This document shows, in pieces, positions 24,703-34,496 of a DNA stretch of 64,000 nucleotides. A model generated the notes under the pieces. The model was not told the origin of the DNA. It did no database searches and saw only the letters and a program-made list of their open reading frames with translations. The DNA comes from an uncultured Candidatus Actinomarina sp. (lineage in GTDB: Bacteria > Actinomycetota > Acidimicrobiia > Actinomarinales > Actinomarinaceae), in contig CACODT010000002.1 in assembly GCA_902626065.1 (NCBI GenBank), positions 36,266-100,265 of the forward strand, in the 5' to 3' direction. Both the position numbers and the translations under genes were made by a program. Positions within the stretch are counted from its first letter, which is position 1, and the number at the start of each line of letters is the position of its first letter.

Positions 24703-27660
24703 ATGTTACGGGGCATCTTTAAGAGATTTCTTTTTATTTTTATATTTTCTTTATTGTTTCCGCTCATGACTCAGACAAAATCTTACTCTTTTCCTGTCGT
24801 AAAGCATAATACAATTGTAAGCTGTGCAGATAATGCTGTAGCTCCTCTCACAACAATCACAGATATTCAAACTTATCTTAAATGTAATGGATTTAGTCCA
24901 GGTCCTATTGATGGTGTTTCAGGGGGACGTACAACTGCTGCAATTAAAACATTTCAAGCATCTGTTGGATTGACAGCAGATGGTGTTGTTGGACCTGCAA
25001 CTAAACAAGCTATGAGAAGTTACAGTGCTGTTACATTCACATTTACCGGCAGTGGTTGGGGTCATGGAGTGGGTCTTAGTCAATATGGAACTAAAGGCCT
25101 CACCGAACTTGGAGCAAGTTTCTGCAGTAACACTAGTTCATGTAATTCTGATGAGGTAGTTAAGTATTATTTTCAAGGTACAAACGTAAAGAATTTAAGT
25201 GATATTTCATTGTCATCACCAGATATTGCGTCCAACAATAATGCTTTGTGGGTTGGCCTAGCAAGAAATGCAAAAAATATATCACTTACTACATTGCCTT
25301 CATCAAGTCCTCCAAGCCTTCAGATCTGCCAGGATGGTTTATCAAACACAGCAGGCGTTCAGTTATTTCTTACATCTAGGGGTTTTGAACCAGGTCCAAT
25401 CGATGGTGCTTATGGAGATAAGACCGCTGATGCTATTCGAAGTTATCAAGCTTCAGTTGGTCTTGGTCAAACAGGATCAATCAATGATGAGCTGATGAGC
25501 AAGATTAAGTCTGATGCATCAAGTGATGGTCCCTGCGAATCAATTTGGGGTCCATTAAAAATTGGTGGTGGAGCAACAGTAAACATCATAAACAGTGGTA
25601 ATGAATGTTATATGACAGGACACCCATTGGTACCAAAAATAAGGGCAGGTTGCAACATTGGTGTGAAATGGAGTGATGGAGGAAGAATTAGAGTTGGACC
25701 AAGAGAGCATAAACATGGAATTTTAAAATTGAGAAATAAAAATGTTTCTTCAGGTTTTCACGTTTCATTAGCAGTAAATCTAGAAAAATATCTATATGGA
25801 TTAGCAGAAATGCCTTCAAATTGGAATGTAAAAGCTCTCGAAGCTCAAGCATTAGTAGGAAGAAGCTACGCAGTCTTTCATTATCTTGATGAAAATATTC
25901 CATCAGCATCTACAAATCTTGATGCTGGCTTAAGTGAAAAACAAAAAGCATATTGCTGGTGTCATATTGGATCTACAGCTTCAAGCCAATATTATTACGG
26001 CTACTTAAAAGAGATATCGGGTCCCAATTGGGTACAAGCTGTTAATAATACCTCTGGAAAAGTGATTACTTATGATGGTTCGTATACAAGAAGTAGCGTT
26101 ATTCAGGCATTTTATTCATCATCTACTGGTGGAAAAACAAATACAAATGTTGTTGGATTTGGCTCAGCTACTCCATGGCCATATCTTCAAACCGTAGATG
26201 ATCCGTGGTCAATAGATAATAGAGTTGGTAACGCAAAAGCAGCTTGGTCATTCGATTTTAATACCTATCAACTTTCAAAAAATATTCTATGTGGAGATAC
26301 TCCTTGTTTTGATGCTTTAACAGATATTTACGTATCTTCAGCTGCTGAGTCAGGAGCAGCTTTAGAAGTAACAATGAAAGGTTTTAAGAATGGTTCACCT
26401 AAATCTGTTACGAAGTCTGGGAGAAATATCAAATCTCAACTAGGATTCAGATCTCATTATTTTAAAACATCTAGTACTTCAGATATTTCTAGTTTAAAAG
26501 TGGGACCAGTCCAAGCAAATTCTTCGTCAAGTAATAATGGCTCGGAAAATCTCTCATCTGGTGAAACAGCACAGTATGCAACTTCATTTGCAGGATTTAA
26601 CTATATGGCTAAAGGAGGATTAATTAATGAATGTGATGGAAATTCATCGGGTTGCCAAGCCAAATCTTTAACTCGAGAAGAAGCAGCAGCAATAGTAACG
26701 GTGGTAGGTGGGGTGTCCCAAGACTCTCCAAATGCTTATAGTGATGATGATCAAAGCATTTATCAGTCTGCAATAAATGGACTGCCATATTATGGAATGC
26801 AGGTTTGTTTTGGAAGTCCATTTGAAATTCTTCCTAAAGAAACTGTGGCTAGAGATGAGTTTGCATGTTTATTGGTTAAATCAATAAGGGCCGGAACAAC
26901 AACAAATCTTTCTGGTTCTATTGACAAATACTCGGATGAAGGTGCAAGTAAATGGACAAATGAAATAAACACTTTAGCGGCAAACAATGTAATACCTCCA
27001 TGTAGTTCATTAAGTGATAAATTTTGTCCAAGTAGAAAAATTTCAATTGGAGAAGTATCTTATATAATAGACAAGCTTGTTGGCAAATCTCTTGTATCAA
27101 GCGATTTGTTTAATTCTTCTCCATTTAATAACTCATGGGAGCCTTCTGGTGGTGAAGTTGAAAATGTGGCTGAAACTGCTGTTTCAAATCCAAATGCAGG
27201 AAATGATGCTTGTGTTCCCAAAGACAACACAGCAATCATTATCAATTCAGTACTAGACGTCCAACAATTTCTTGTAAATAATGGATTTAATCCGGGACCT
27301 GTAGATGGACAATCTGGTCCAAAAACAAAAGCCGCAATAAAAGAGTTCCAACAAAAAAATGGTTTATTTGCTGATGGAATTGTCGGTAACAAAACAAAAG
27401 CTGCAATGAAAACTTACACAGGTTGCGAATCAGGAAATGTTTGTAAAGCAAGGGACAATACTGGTGCGAAACTAGATAGCGTTGCAGGAGTTCAAACATT
27501 TTTAGCAAACAACGGATTTAATCCTGGAATCATTGATGGAGAAATGGGTTCCTATACGAGAGAAGCAATTAAAGCATTCCAAAGAAAAGTTGATTTAATT
27601 CCTGATGGAGTTGCAGGCACAAGAACCAAAAATGCAATGAAAGCTTATACTGGTTGTTAA
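24703..27660 (+). CDS. Secreted SpoIID/LytB-domain protein with four peptidoglycan-binding domains and SLH-like repeats
   Basis: A 985-residue exported protein. A signal peptide (about 1-28) precedes a peptidoglycan-binding domain (about 45-105, GFSPGPIDG...GRTTAAIKTFQ). Then come GSGWGHGVGLSQYG, a SpoIID core motif, a second peptidoglycan-binding domain (about 205-270), and the rest of the SpoIID/LytB domain (about 285-600) with LYGLAEMPSNWNVKALEAQALVGRSYA and SSSTGGKT. A region resembling S-layer homology repeats follows (about 625-800; LTREEAAAIV, VARDEFACLL). Two more peptidoglycan-binding domains end the protein (about 845-905 and 925-985). SpoIID is a lytic transglycosylase acting on denuded glycan. 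In this non-sporulating setting the likely role is wall remodelling or anchoring. It converges with tkt, overlapping by 4 bases. Confidence 0.85.
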   Translation: MLRGIFKRFLFIFIFSLLFPLMTQTKSYSFPVVKHNTIVSCADNAVAPLTTITDIQTYLKCNGFSPGPIDGVSGGRTTAAIKTFQASVGLTADGVVGPATKQAMRSYSAVTFTFTGSGWGHGVGLSQYGTKGLTELGASFCSNTSSCNSDEVVKYYFQGTNVKNLSDISLSSPDIASNNNALWVGLARNAKNISLTTLPSSSPPSLQICQDGLSNTAGVQLFLTSRGFEPGPIDGAYGDKTADAIRSYQASVGLGQTGSINDELMSKIKSDASSDGPCESIWGPLKIGGGATVNIINSGNECYMTGHPLVPKIRAGCNIGVKWSDGGRIRVGPREHKHGILKLRNKNVSSGFHVSLAVNLEKYLYGLAEMPSNWNVKALEAQALVGRSYAVFHYLDENIPSASTNLDAGLSEKQKAYCWCHIGSTASSQYYYGYLKEISGPNWVQAVNNTSGKVITYDGSYTRSSVIQAFYSSSTGGKTNTNVVGFGSATPWPYLQTVDDPWSIDNRVGNAKAAWSFDFNTYQLSKNILCGDTPCFDALTDIYVSSAAESGAALEVTMKGFKNGSPKSVTKSGRNIKSQLGFRSHYFKTSSTSDISSLKVGPVQANSSSSNNGSENLSSGETAQYATSFAGFNYMAKGGLINECDGNSSGCQAKSLTREEAAAIVTVVGGVSQDSPNAYSDDDQSIYQSAINGLPYYGMQVCFGSPFEILPKETVARDEFACLLVKSIRAGTTTNLSGSIDKYSDEGASKWTNEINTLAANNVIPPCSSLSDKFCPSRKISIGEVSYIIDKLVGKSLVSSDLFNSSPFNNSWEPSGGEVENVAETAVSNPNAGNDACVPKDNTAIIINSVLDVQQFLVNNGFNPGPVDGQSGPKTKAAIKEFQQKNGLFADGIVGNKTKAAMKTYTGCESGNVCKARDNTGAKLDSVAGVQTFLANNGFNPGIIDGEMGSYTREAIKAFQRKVDLIPDGVAGTRTKNAMKAYTGC

Positions 27661-29570
27661 TTCAACAAACTTCTTATATCATCACTAATTTTTTTGGCAC
27701 TAAAGTTAAATCTTTCAGTTAGCTCTTCAATTGGAGCTGATTCTCCGAAAGAATCAATTGAAAATGATCTTGTAATATTTTCAATGTATGAATCCCAACC
27801 TGTTGATCTTCCAAGTTCAAGTGTAAAAATATTTTGATTGAGATTTAAAGATTTTATCCTCTCTTTATTTATCTTATTAAGAATAGGGGCACTTATTATC
27901 TGCACAGATAAATCTTTTAAGTTTTTACTTATTTTAATAGCAAGCTCAAGTTCAGAACCTGTCGCAACCAAAGTAATTTCTTTACCAGGCATGAATTCGT
28001 AAACTCCAGTCAAAAATTCATCATAACTGACGTCGTTTTCAAAGTATTTCATATCCTGTCTTGATAAAATTATTACCTTCGGATTCTCTCTATTGTCTAA
28101 TGCATATCTGTATGAATGAATTAATTCTTTACTGTTCATTGGTCTGATTACATCTAAGTTAGGTATAAGTCTTAAGGACATCAGATGTTCAATTGGCTGA
28201 TGCGTTGGCCCATCCTCTCCAAGAAATATTGAATCATGCGTAAATATAAATAATGAATTTGTTTTCATCAAAGTTGCTAAACGAATGCTTGGTCTCATGT
28301 AATCGGAGAAAACTAAAAAAGTTGATCCGTATGGTTTTAAATTACTGTGTAATGCGATACCATTTACAATTCCGCCCATTGCATGTTCTCTGATTCCAAA
28401 CTCTAAACTGTTTCCTTGATAATTATTAGAACTAAAGATATTTTTACTAATTACTTGCTTTGTTGAAGCAGCCAAATCTGCAGATCCACCAATAATGAAT
28501 TTATTTGATAGGCCATATTCGCTTAATATATTTCCACCTATAACTCGCGAGGCCTCATCGCTTGACCACTCGAATTCAATTTCTCCTCCTTCAAAATTGT
28601 TGAATTGATTCCATAAATTTTTAAAATTGGTATCAGATTTTATTTTTGAATCAAGGTTAGATTTCCATTCTGCATAATTTGTATTATCATTGTCTCTTTT
28701 TTCATCAAAATATGAATAAATTTCTTTTTCATGAACAAAAGGGTCACCTGAAAATTCTATATTTTCTAAAAAAAGCTTAAATTCATTGTCACCTAATGGA
28801 GATCCATGTACTCCACTTGTGTTTTGTTTATTCGGAGCGTATTTGCCAATCGTAGATTTTGAAATAATTAAAGAAGGTTTATCAATAACCTTTTTTGAAA
28901 ATTCAACCGCTTCAATTATTTCATTTTCATTGTGTGCATCAATTTCTAGAACATCCCATCCCATAGAAACAAATTTTTGTTTCTGATTAGTTATCGAAAC
29001 TTGTTTAACATTTCCATCGATAGAAATATTGTTATCGTCGAAAAAGTAAATTATCTTTCCAAGTTTCCATAAACCAGCTAGTTCTGCAGCTTCTGTAGAA
29101 ATTCCCTCCATTAAATCACCGTCAGAGACAATCCCATAAATATGATGGTTAACGATATCCTCTCCTAAAGTAGAGGCCAGATACCTCTCAGCAACTGCTA
29201 AACCAACACCGTTTGCAAATCCTTGACCAAGTGGTCCTGTAGTAGTATCAATGCCAATTTGAAAATCTTTCTCAGGATGTCCAGCTGTCTTAGAATCAAG
29301 TTGCCTGAATTTTTTAATATCATTCATTGAAATATCAAATCCGTTGAAATGTAAAAGGCTATATAAAAGCATTGAACCATGACCGGCACTTAAAACAAAC
29401 CTGTCCCTATTTATCCAATCAGGATTTTTGTTAGAAACTTTTAGAAAATTTTTATAAAGAACGACTCCAACATCCGCCATACCTAATGGCATACCTGGAT
29501 GACCTGAGTTTGCTTTTTCCACTGCAGCAGCAGAAAGAACTCGAACAGATTTTGTAACATTGTCAAACAT
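27657..29570 (-). CDS. tkt: Transketolase
   Basis: The thiamine-diphosphate enzyme of the pentose phosphate pathway, moving two-carbon units between ketoses and aldoses. The 637-residue protein has GHPGMPLGMADVG (about 22-34), SAGHGSMLLY, the ThDP site GDGDLMEG...NN read here as SDGDLMEGIS...DDNNIS, and in the second domain FGIREHAMGGI and THDSIFLGEDGPTHQPIEH. Length is slightly below the 660 of typical enzymes. A TATACT seven bases before the ATG suggests its own leaderless promoter, although it also follows the lipoylation gene by 21 bases on the same strand. Confidence 0.95.
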   Translation of the reverse strand: MFDNVTKSVRVLSAAAVEKANSGHPGMPLGMADVGVVLYKNFLKVSNKNPDWINRDRFVLSAGHGSMLLYSLLHFNGFDISMNDIKKFRQLDSKTAGHPEKDFQIGIDTTTGPLGQGFANGVGLAVAERYLASTLGEDIVNHHIYGIVSDGDLMEGISTEAAELAGLWKLGKIIYFFDDNNISIDGNVKQVSITNQKQKFVSMGWDVLEIDAHNENEIIEAVEFSKKVIDKPSLIISKSTIGKYAPNKQNTSGVHGSPLGDNEFKLFLENIEFSGDPFVHEKEIYSYFDEKRDNDNTNYAEWKSNLDSKIKSDTNFKNLWNQFNNFEGGEIEFEWSSDEASRVIGGNILSEYGLSNKFIIGGSADLAASTKQVISKNIFSSNNYQGNSLEFGIREHAMGGIVNGIALHSNLKPYGSTFLVFSDYMRPSIRLATLMKTNSLFIFTHDSIFLGEDGPTHQPIEHLMSLRLIPNLDVIRPMNSKELIHSYRYALDNRENPKVIILSRQDMKYFENDVSYDEFLTGVYEFMPGKEITLVATGSELELAIKISKNLKDLSVQIISAPILNKINKERIKSLNLNQNIFTLELGRSTGWDSYIENITRSFSIDSFGESAPIEELTERFNFSAKKISDDIRSLLN

Positions 29571-29577
29571 TGCTTTA

Positions 29578-29583
29578 AGTATA
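29578..29583 (-). promoter_or_regulatory. Possible -10 element of tkt (leaderless)
   Basis: TATACT on the minus strand, seven bases before the ATG (29570). No Shine-Dalgarno is seen. Confidence 0.4.
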
Positions 29584-29591
29584 TTTATTAA

Positions 29592-31238
29592 TCAAACAGA
29601 GGCAAAGGAATCTTTTGCATGATACGATGACCGAACAAGAGGGCCCGATTCAATATGAGGTATTCCAAAATCCTGACCAATGACTTTGTATTGTTCAAAT
29701 TCTTCTTTTGATACATACCTATCAATAAGCCTATGTCTGTGAGTTGGCCTCAAATACTGGCCTATAGTAACAATGTCAACATTTATTTGTGATAAGTCTT
29801 TGAGTACAGCAATAACTTCATCAAATTCTTCTCCCATTCCTACAATTAGACCTGTTTTTGTTTTGCCTAAAAAGTGTGACTCTTTAGCGTACTGAAGTAA
29901 GGCTAAGGAACGTCCATATGAGGCAGCTGTTCTGATTTCTCTTTGTAATCTTGGTACGGTTTCTAAGTTATGATTTAATACCTCTGGATTAGCATTAATT
30001 ATGTTATCTATTGCATCTTTATTTCCTTTAAAATCAGGTATCAAGACTTCTACAGAGATCTCTTGGTTTTGAAGTTTGACCTCATCAATCGTTTTTGCAA
30101 AAAATTCGGAGCCACCATCTTTCAGGTCGTCTCTATTTACTGACGTAATGACTGCATGAGTGAGCCCCATAATTTTTACACTATCCGCAACTCTATAAGG
30201 TTCGTCCATATCTAGATCACATGGCTTTCCTGTATTAACATCACAAAATCCACATGCACGAGTACAGGTATCTCCCATAATCATAAATGTTGCTGTACCC
30301 ATTGACCAACACTCATAGATGTTTGGACAAGATGCTTCCTCACAAACGGTGTTAAGTCTTTTTTCTTTTATCAAACTTTTCAATGAGAGATAGTCTTTCC
30401 CAAGATTGGCTTTCACTTTCATCCACTCAGGTCTTTCTGGTTCATCTTTAATTGATGATTTTAAAGAAACTGGAATTGTTTTTTTTGTGGAGTCAAATAC
30501 TCCCTTTTTTACAAGGTGGTCAATATGAAATTCTTTATTCTTTTTTAGTTGCCTCGGTGTAAATTGAGAAAATTGTTTATCCACTTTTTGGTAACCAAAT
30601 ATCTTAATAAAATTTTTAGAGATTATATCGGTAACTTCCTTAAATGATATTGTCTCATCATATTGCTGAATAGAGACAACATTTTCTTCATTGTTTCCAC
30701 ATGGATTTATAAAATTAAATCCTTTAGTATTTTCTGTAATATTTAATGAAAAGCCATGTAGAGTTGTCCATTTGCTAACTTTGATACCAATAGAGGCAAT
30801 TTTTCCTTCATTAGTCCATACACCTGTATCATTTTGTTTTGAAAATGCTGGAATTGATAATTCTGATAGTGAATCAATAATTACTTTCTCAATTTTTCTT
30901 ACAAATGGTACAACTTTCTTTGGATCATCGAGCCTGATGATAGGATATCCAACCAGCTGACCATCACCATGAAAAGTTATATCTCCACCTCTATCTGTTT
31001 CAAAAAATTCAATTTTATTTTCTTTTAAAACTTCTTCGGAGACTAACAGATTGTTTATATCACCAGATCTTCCAATTGTTACAACATTGTTGTGTTCCAA
31101 TAAAAGTAAGTAATCAAATGGTGAGTTTTCTAAACTCGTCGAAGAGTGAAGACCCTTTTGAAGAATATAAGCTTCTTCATAAGGAAGCTTTCCTAACCAT
31201 CTTATATTTAGTTCTCTCAAGATATTTCCTGAGACCAT
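29592..31238 (-). CDS. LipB-LipA fusion: octanoyltransferase joined to lipoyl synthase
   Basis: A single 548-residue frame holds both steps of lipoate synthesis. Residues 1-215 are LipB: RGGDITFHGDGQLVGYP (83-99), catalytic Lys146 in the EGKIASIG segment and catalytic Cys180 in INPCG. Residues about 265-548 are LipA: auxiliary cluster Cys299/Cys304/Cys310 (CX4CX5C), radical-SAM CTRACGFC (Cys325/329/332) and the C-terminal GPLVRSSYHA. A basic linker (about 216-262) joins them. LipB moves octanoate from ACP to the E2 lipoyl domain and LipA inserts sulphur, so the fusion would channel substrate. Start: ATG at 31238, or TTG at 31220, which has AGGA upstream and a TTGA overlap with the E2 stop. 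The substrate E2 is encoded immediately upstream. Confidence 0.92.
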   Translation of the reverse strand: MVSGNILRELNIRWLGKLPYEEAYILQKGLHSSTSLENSPFDYLLLLEHNNVVTIGRSGDINNLLVSEEVLKENKIEFFETDRGGDITFHGDGQLVGYPIIRLDDPKKVVPFVRKIEKVIIDSLSELSIPAFSKQNDTGVWTNEGKIASIGIKVSKWTTLHGFSLNITENTKGFNFINPCGNNEENVVSIQQYDETISFKEVTDIISKNFIKIFGYQKVDKQFSQFTPRQLKKNKEFHIDHLVKKGVFDSTKKTIPVSLKSSIKDEPERPEWMKVKANLGKDYLSLKSLIKEKRLNTVCEEASCPNIYECWSMGTATFMIMGDTCTRACGFCDVNTGKPCDLDMDEPYRVADSVKIMGLTHAVITSVNRDDLKDGGSEFFAKTIDEVKLQNQEISVEVLIPDFKGNKDAIDNIINANPEVLNHNLETVPRLQREIRTAASYGRSLALLQYAKESHFLGKTKTGLIVGMGEEFDEVIAVLKDLSQINVDIVTIGQYLRPTHRHRLIDRYVSKEEFEQYKVIGQDFGIPHIESGPLVRSSYHAKDSFASV

Positions 31239-32485
31239 TCTGTATTTTCAAGCTTATTTTTAATTGAGTTCAAAAATAACAATGCTGTTGACCCATCAAA
31301 TACACGATGATCCCAAGTTAAGCTCAAAATCCCAATGTGTCTTATTGCAATTGAATCTGAGCCATCTTCCATCTCAACTACTACAGGACGTTTTTTCACT
31401 GATTCAGTCGAAAGTATTGCCACATTTGGTTGATTTATAATGGGCGAAGTTAAGAAAGAGTTGAATGATCCATTATTCGAGATAGTAAAGGTACTTCCTG
31501 AAACATCATCTAAATTATATTTACCACTTCTTAACAGATTTGAAATTTCAGTTATTTTTCTTGCGGTACCCTTCAAATTATATGAATCTGCTTCCCTAAT
31601 GGTGCCTACAAGAAGCCCTTCCTGATTTAAATCTACTGCGATTCCTAATTCAATATTTTCATGAACAGTATGTAATCCTTTTTCAATGTTAAATGAACTA
31701 TTAACCACGGGAAACTCTTGTAAGGCAGACACAACAGATGTCGCAATAAATGGTAAATAAGTAAGGGAAAAATTATTATCTTCTTTAAATTTATTTTTTA
31801 CTTTACTTCTAACATTCTCAACATTTTCAAAATCTACTTCTATTGAAGTCATAACGTGTGCAGAGGTTTGCTTGGATGAAACCATATTTTCAGCAATTTT
31901 TTGTCTTAATCTTGGAATTTCAGATATTCCAGAAGCAACAGACTTTTGTTTGGGTGAAGAAGGTTCGGGTTTCTTCGGTGTTTTTATGGAGGCACTATTT
32001 AAATAATGATCAATATCTTTTCTTGTTATTCGACCATCTTTACCCGTTCCATTTACTAATGAAAGATCTATATTATTTTCAGATGCAAGTCTTCTGACTA
32101 CAGGTGAGACTTTTCCATTAATTTTAATTTTTAAATCAGGCTGGTCAGCTTCAACAACATTTTGCTCAACCAAATTTTCATCAGTCGGAACGTCTAAACT
32201 CTCTTCAATAACTTCTTTTTTATCATTAACCTCTTCAACTATTGAACCGTCACCATTAAGTTCAAGTAAAGGAGCTCCTACTTCTACGGTCTCCCCTTCC
32301 TCTACTAATAAAGCAGAGACTTTTCCAGAAAATGGACTTGGAACTTCTGTGTCAACTTTGTCAGTAGATATTTCTAAGATTGGATCATCTTCTTTTATAG
32401 TATCTCCAACTTTTACAAGCCACCTAAGCACTGTTCCCTCTGTAACTGTTTCACCTAGCTGGGGCATTGTTATGCGTTCACTCAT
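31217..32485 (-). CDS. 2-oxoacid dehydrogenase E2, dihydrolipoyl acyltransferase
   Basis: From the ATG at 32485 (MSERITMPQLGE) the protein is 422 residues. An N-terminal lipoyl domain (about 1-75) carries the lipoylation motif STDKVDTE. A flexible acidic linker leads to an E1/E3-binding domain (about 122-160, VSPVVRRLASENNIDLS), then the catalytic domain with HRVFDGSTALLF (catalytic His/Asp). A longer in-frame start at 32512 would overlap E1 and lacks support. There is a single lipoyl domain, as in branched-chain and many actinobacterial E2 proteins. It lies 4 bases after E1, in the order E3-E1-E2-LipBA. Confidence 0.92.
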   Translation of the reverse strand: MSERITMPQLGETVTEGTVLRWLVKVGDTIKEDDPILEISTDKVDTEVPSPFSGKVSALLVEEGETVEVGAPLLELNGDGSIVEEVNDKKEVIEESLDVPTDENLVEQNVVEADQPDLKIKINGKVSPVVRRLASENNIDLSLVNGTGKDGRITRKDIDHYLNSASIKTPKKPEPSSPKQKSVASGISEIPRLRQKIAENMVSSKQTSAHVMTSIEVDFENVENVRSKVKNKFKEDNNFSLTYLPFIATSVVSALQEFPVVNSSFNIEKGLHTVHENIELGIAVDLNQEGLLVGTIREADSYNLKGTARKITEISNLLRSGKYNLDDVSGSTFTISNNGSFNSFLTSPIINQPNVAILSTESVKKRPVVVEMEDGSDSIAIRHIGILSLTWDHRVFDGSTALLFLNSIKNKLENTEWSQEIS

Positions 32486-32489
32486 ATAT

Positions 32490-34496
32490 TTATTGTAATT
32501 CCTTAATTGCATTTACCACTTTTTCAACACTTGGAATAAATGCATCTTCTAGAACTGGGGCAAATGGTATGTGTGTATTTGGAGAAGTTACTTTTATGAT
32601 TGGGTTATCAAGATTCCAAAAACCTTTTTCACCTACGAGTGATGATATTTCAGATGCAACAGATGCGAACGGAACATCTTCTTGAAGAATACAAATATTT
32701 GAAGTCTTTTCTACAGATTTTAAAATTATTTCTTCATCAAGTGGAACAATTGATCTAATATCAACAATTTCAACTGAAATATTCTCTTTTTGTAGTTCTT
32801 CAGCTGCATCTTCAGCTACTGAAACCATTCCTGACCAGGTAACTATAGTAACATCAGTTCCTTCTCGAACAATCTTGCCTTTTCCAATTTCAACCTCAAA
32901 GAGACCCACCTGAACATCCATCTTTAAATCTGGTTTTCTATATAGTTTTTTATGTTCCAGATACATGACCGGATTAGGATCGTTAACCGCAGCAACTAAT
33001 AATCCTTTTGCATCATATGGATTTGAAGGGGCAACAACCTTTATGCCTGGATGATGTGCTAAAAGTGATTCTGGACTAATAGAGTGAAAAGGACCAGATC
33101 TTGTGCCTGCTCCAGTTGGCCCCCTTACGACCATTGGAACTGATTTTCCTGCTTTCCAATTATATTTAGCTGCTTCCGTCGTAAGTTGGTCAAGTGCTGG
33201 ATACACGAAATCATAAAATTGCAATTCAACAATAGGTTTTTGCCCAGCTAATGCAGCGCCAACAGCTGCACCTGTAAAGCCCCCTTCTGATATTGCTGTG
33301 TCAATGACTCTAAATGGACCGAACTTATCAAAAAGACCTTTGGTTGCTTTAAACGCTCCCTCAAATACACCAACATCCTCTCCCATAATGAACACACTCT
33401 CATCATTAGTCATTAACTCGTCCAAACCGTTATTAATTGCTTCAATGTAATTCATTGTTTTTAAATTGTTTGATTTATTTTCTAAAATTGGTGTATTTCT
33501 TACAGCAAAAATATCTTTAAGTTCATCCTCGGGATCAGGATCTTCTTCATTCTTTGCCCAATCCAGGGTCTCTTTTATTTCCTTTTCTAAACTATCTTCT
33601 AAATCTAAAAAGTCTTTTTTTGTAAATAAACTCTCACTCTCAAGAGACTCTTCGAACCTTGCAATTGGATCTCTTTTCATCCAGAAATCTCTAACTTCAT
33701 CATCTACATAGTCCGCAGGGTCATGACCCGCATGTCCATAATGTCTAAATGTGACTAGCTCAATTAATGCTGGACCTTTTCCATTCCTTGCATTTTCACA
33801 CGATTCATGAATCGTATCAATTACATCATAGATATCATTTCCATCGATAATTAAAGACTTAATACCATATCCAGCACCTCTATCAGCTACATTTGGTGTT
33901 CCAAACTCAGTTTCATTTGGTGATGAGTAAGCAAATTGGTTATTTTGAACGGTAAATACTACAGGGAGATTTAAGACGCCTGCCATGTTTACACTTTCGT
34001 GCCAAGTTCCTGTAGCAGTGGCTCCTTCACCGCAATTAGCTACAGCTACGACACCGCTCCCTTGTTGTTGAGATGCAAGTGCCCAACCTACTGCAACTGG
34101 GGCTGAATCTGGTAGTGGTGATACCACCATTAGGGTTCCCTTATCAACAACACCAAAATGGCTATTTCCGTCTCTTCCTTTTGACGGTCCATCTTTTTTC
34201 CCGAAAAAGTTTAGAGCTACTTCTTTTAAAGTTACACCCTTCATCAACTGGACACCAAGATCACGATGAGTGCCACCAAAAATATCTTTTTCACCCATGC
34301 CTGCTCCAATCCCTGCCATAGATGCTTCTTGGCCAATTCCTGGATAAACTGCACCGCTTAACTGTCCACCCTTATACATTTTTAACAATCTATCTTCAAG
34401 CATTCTTTGAGTTTTCATAGATTTATATATTTCCCAAAGTTGTTCAGATGAGAGTGTTGATGAATACCCTTTTCTAATTATTTTTTCGACTTTCAC
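32490..34496 (-). CDS. 2-oxoacid dehydrogenase E1, alpha and beta subunits fused
   Basis: A 668-residue thiamine-diphosphate enzyme in which E1-alpha (1 to about 340) and E1-beta (about 350-668) are one chain. The alpha half shows YPGIGQEA, GTHRDLG, GNCGEGATATG-like ANCGEGATATG (ThDP/Mg site) and RHYGHAGHDPADY (phosphorylation-loop region). The beta half starts MNYIEAINNGLDELM and has MGEDVGVFEGAF, ISEGGFTGAAVG and YLEHKKLYR. The HKxLYR ending resembles branched-chain rather than pyruvate E1-beta, so the substrate is probably a branched-chain 2-oxoacid, though a broader role is possible. Fusion of the two subunits is known in several lineages. It overlaps lpd by one base. Confidence 0.88.
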   Translation of the reverse strand: MKVEKIIRKGYSSTLSSEQLWEIYKSMKTQRMLEDRLLKMYKGGQLSGAVYPGIGQEASMAGIGAGMGEKDIFGGTHRDLGVQLMKGVTLKEVALNFFGKKDGPSKGRDGNSHFGVVDKGTLMVVSPLPDSAPVAVGWALASQQQGSGVVAVANCGEGATATGTWHESVNMAGVLNLPVVFTVQNNQFAYSSPNETEFGTPNVADRGAGYGIKSLIIDGNDIYDVIDTIHESCENARNGKGPALIELVTFRHYGHAGHDPADYVDDEVRDFWMKRDPIARFEESLESESLFTKKDFLDLEDSLEKEIKETLDWAKNEEDPDPEDELKDIFAVRNTPILENKSNNLKTMNYIEAINNGLDELMTNDESVFIMGEDVGVFEGAFKATKGLFDKFGPFRVIDTAISEGGFTGAAVGAALAGQKPIVELQFYDFVYPALDQLTTEAAKYNWKAGKSVPMVVRGPTGAGTRSGPFHSISPESLLAHHPGIKVVAPSNPYDAKGLLVAAVNDPNPVMYLEHKKLYRKPDLKMDVQVGLFEVEIGKGKIVREGTDVTIVTWSGMVSVAEDAAEELQKENISVEIVDIRSIVPLDEEIILKSVEKTSNICILQEDVPFASVASEISSLVGEKGFWNLDNPIIKVTSPNTHIPFAPVLEDAFIPSVEKVVNAIKELQ

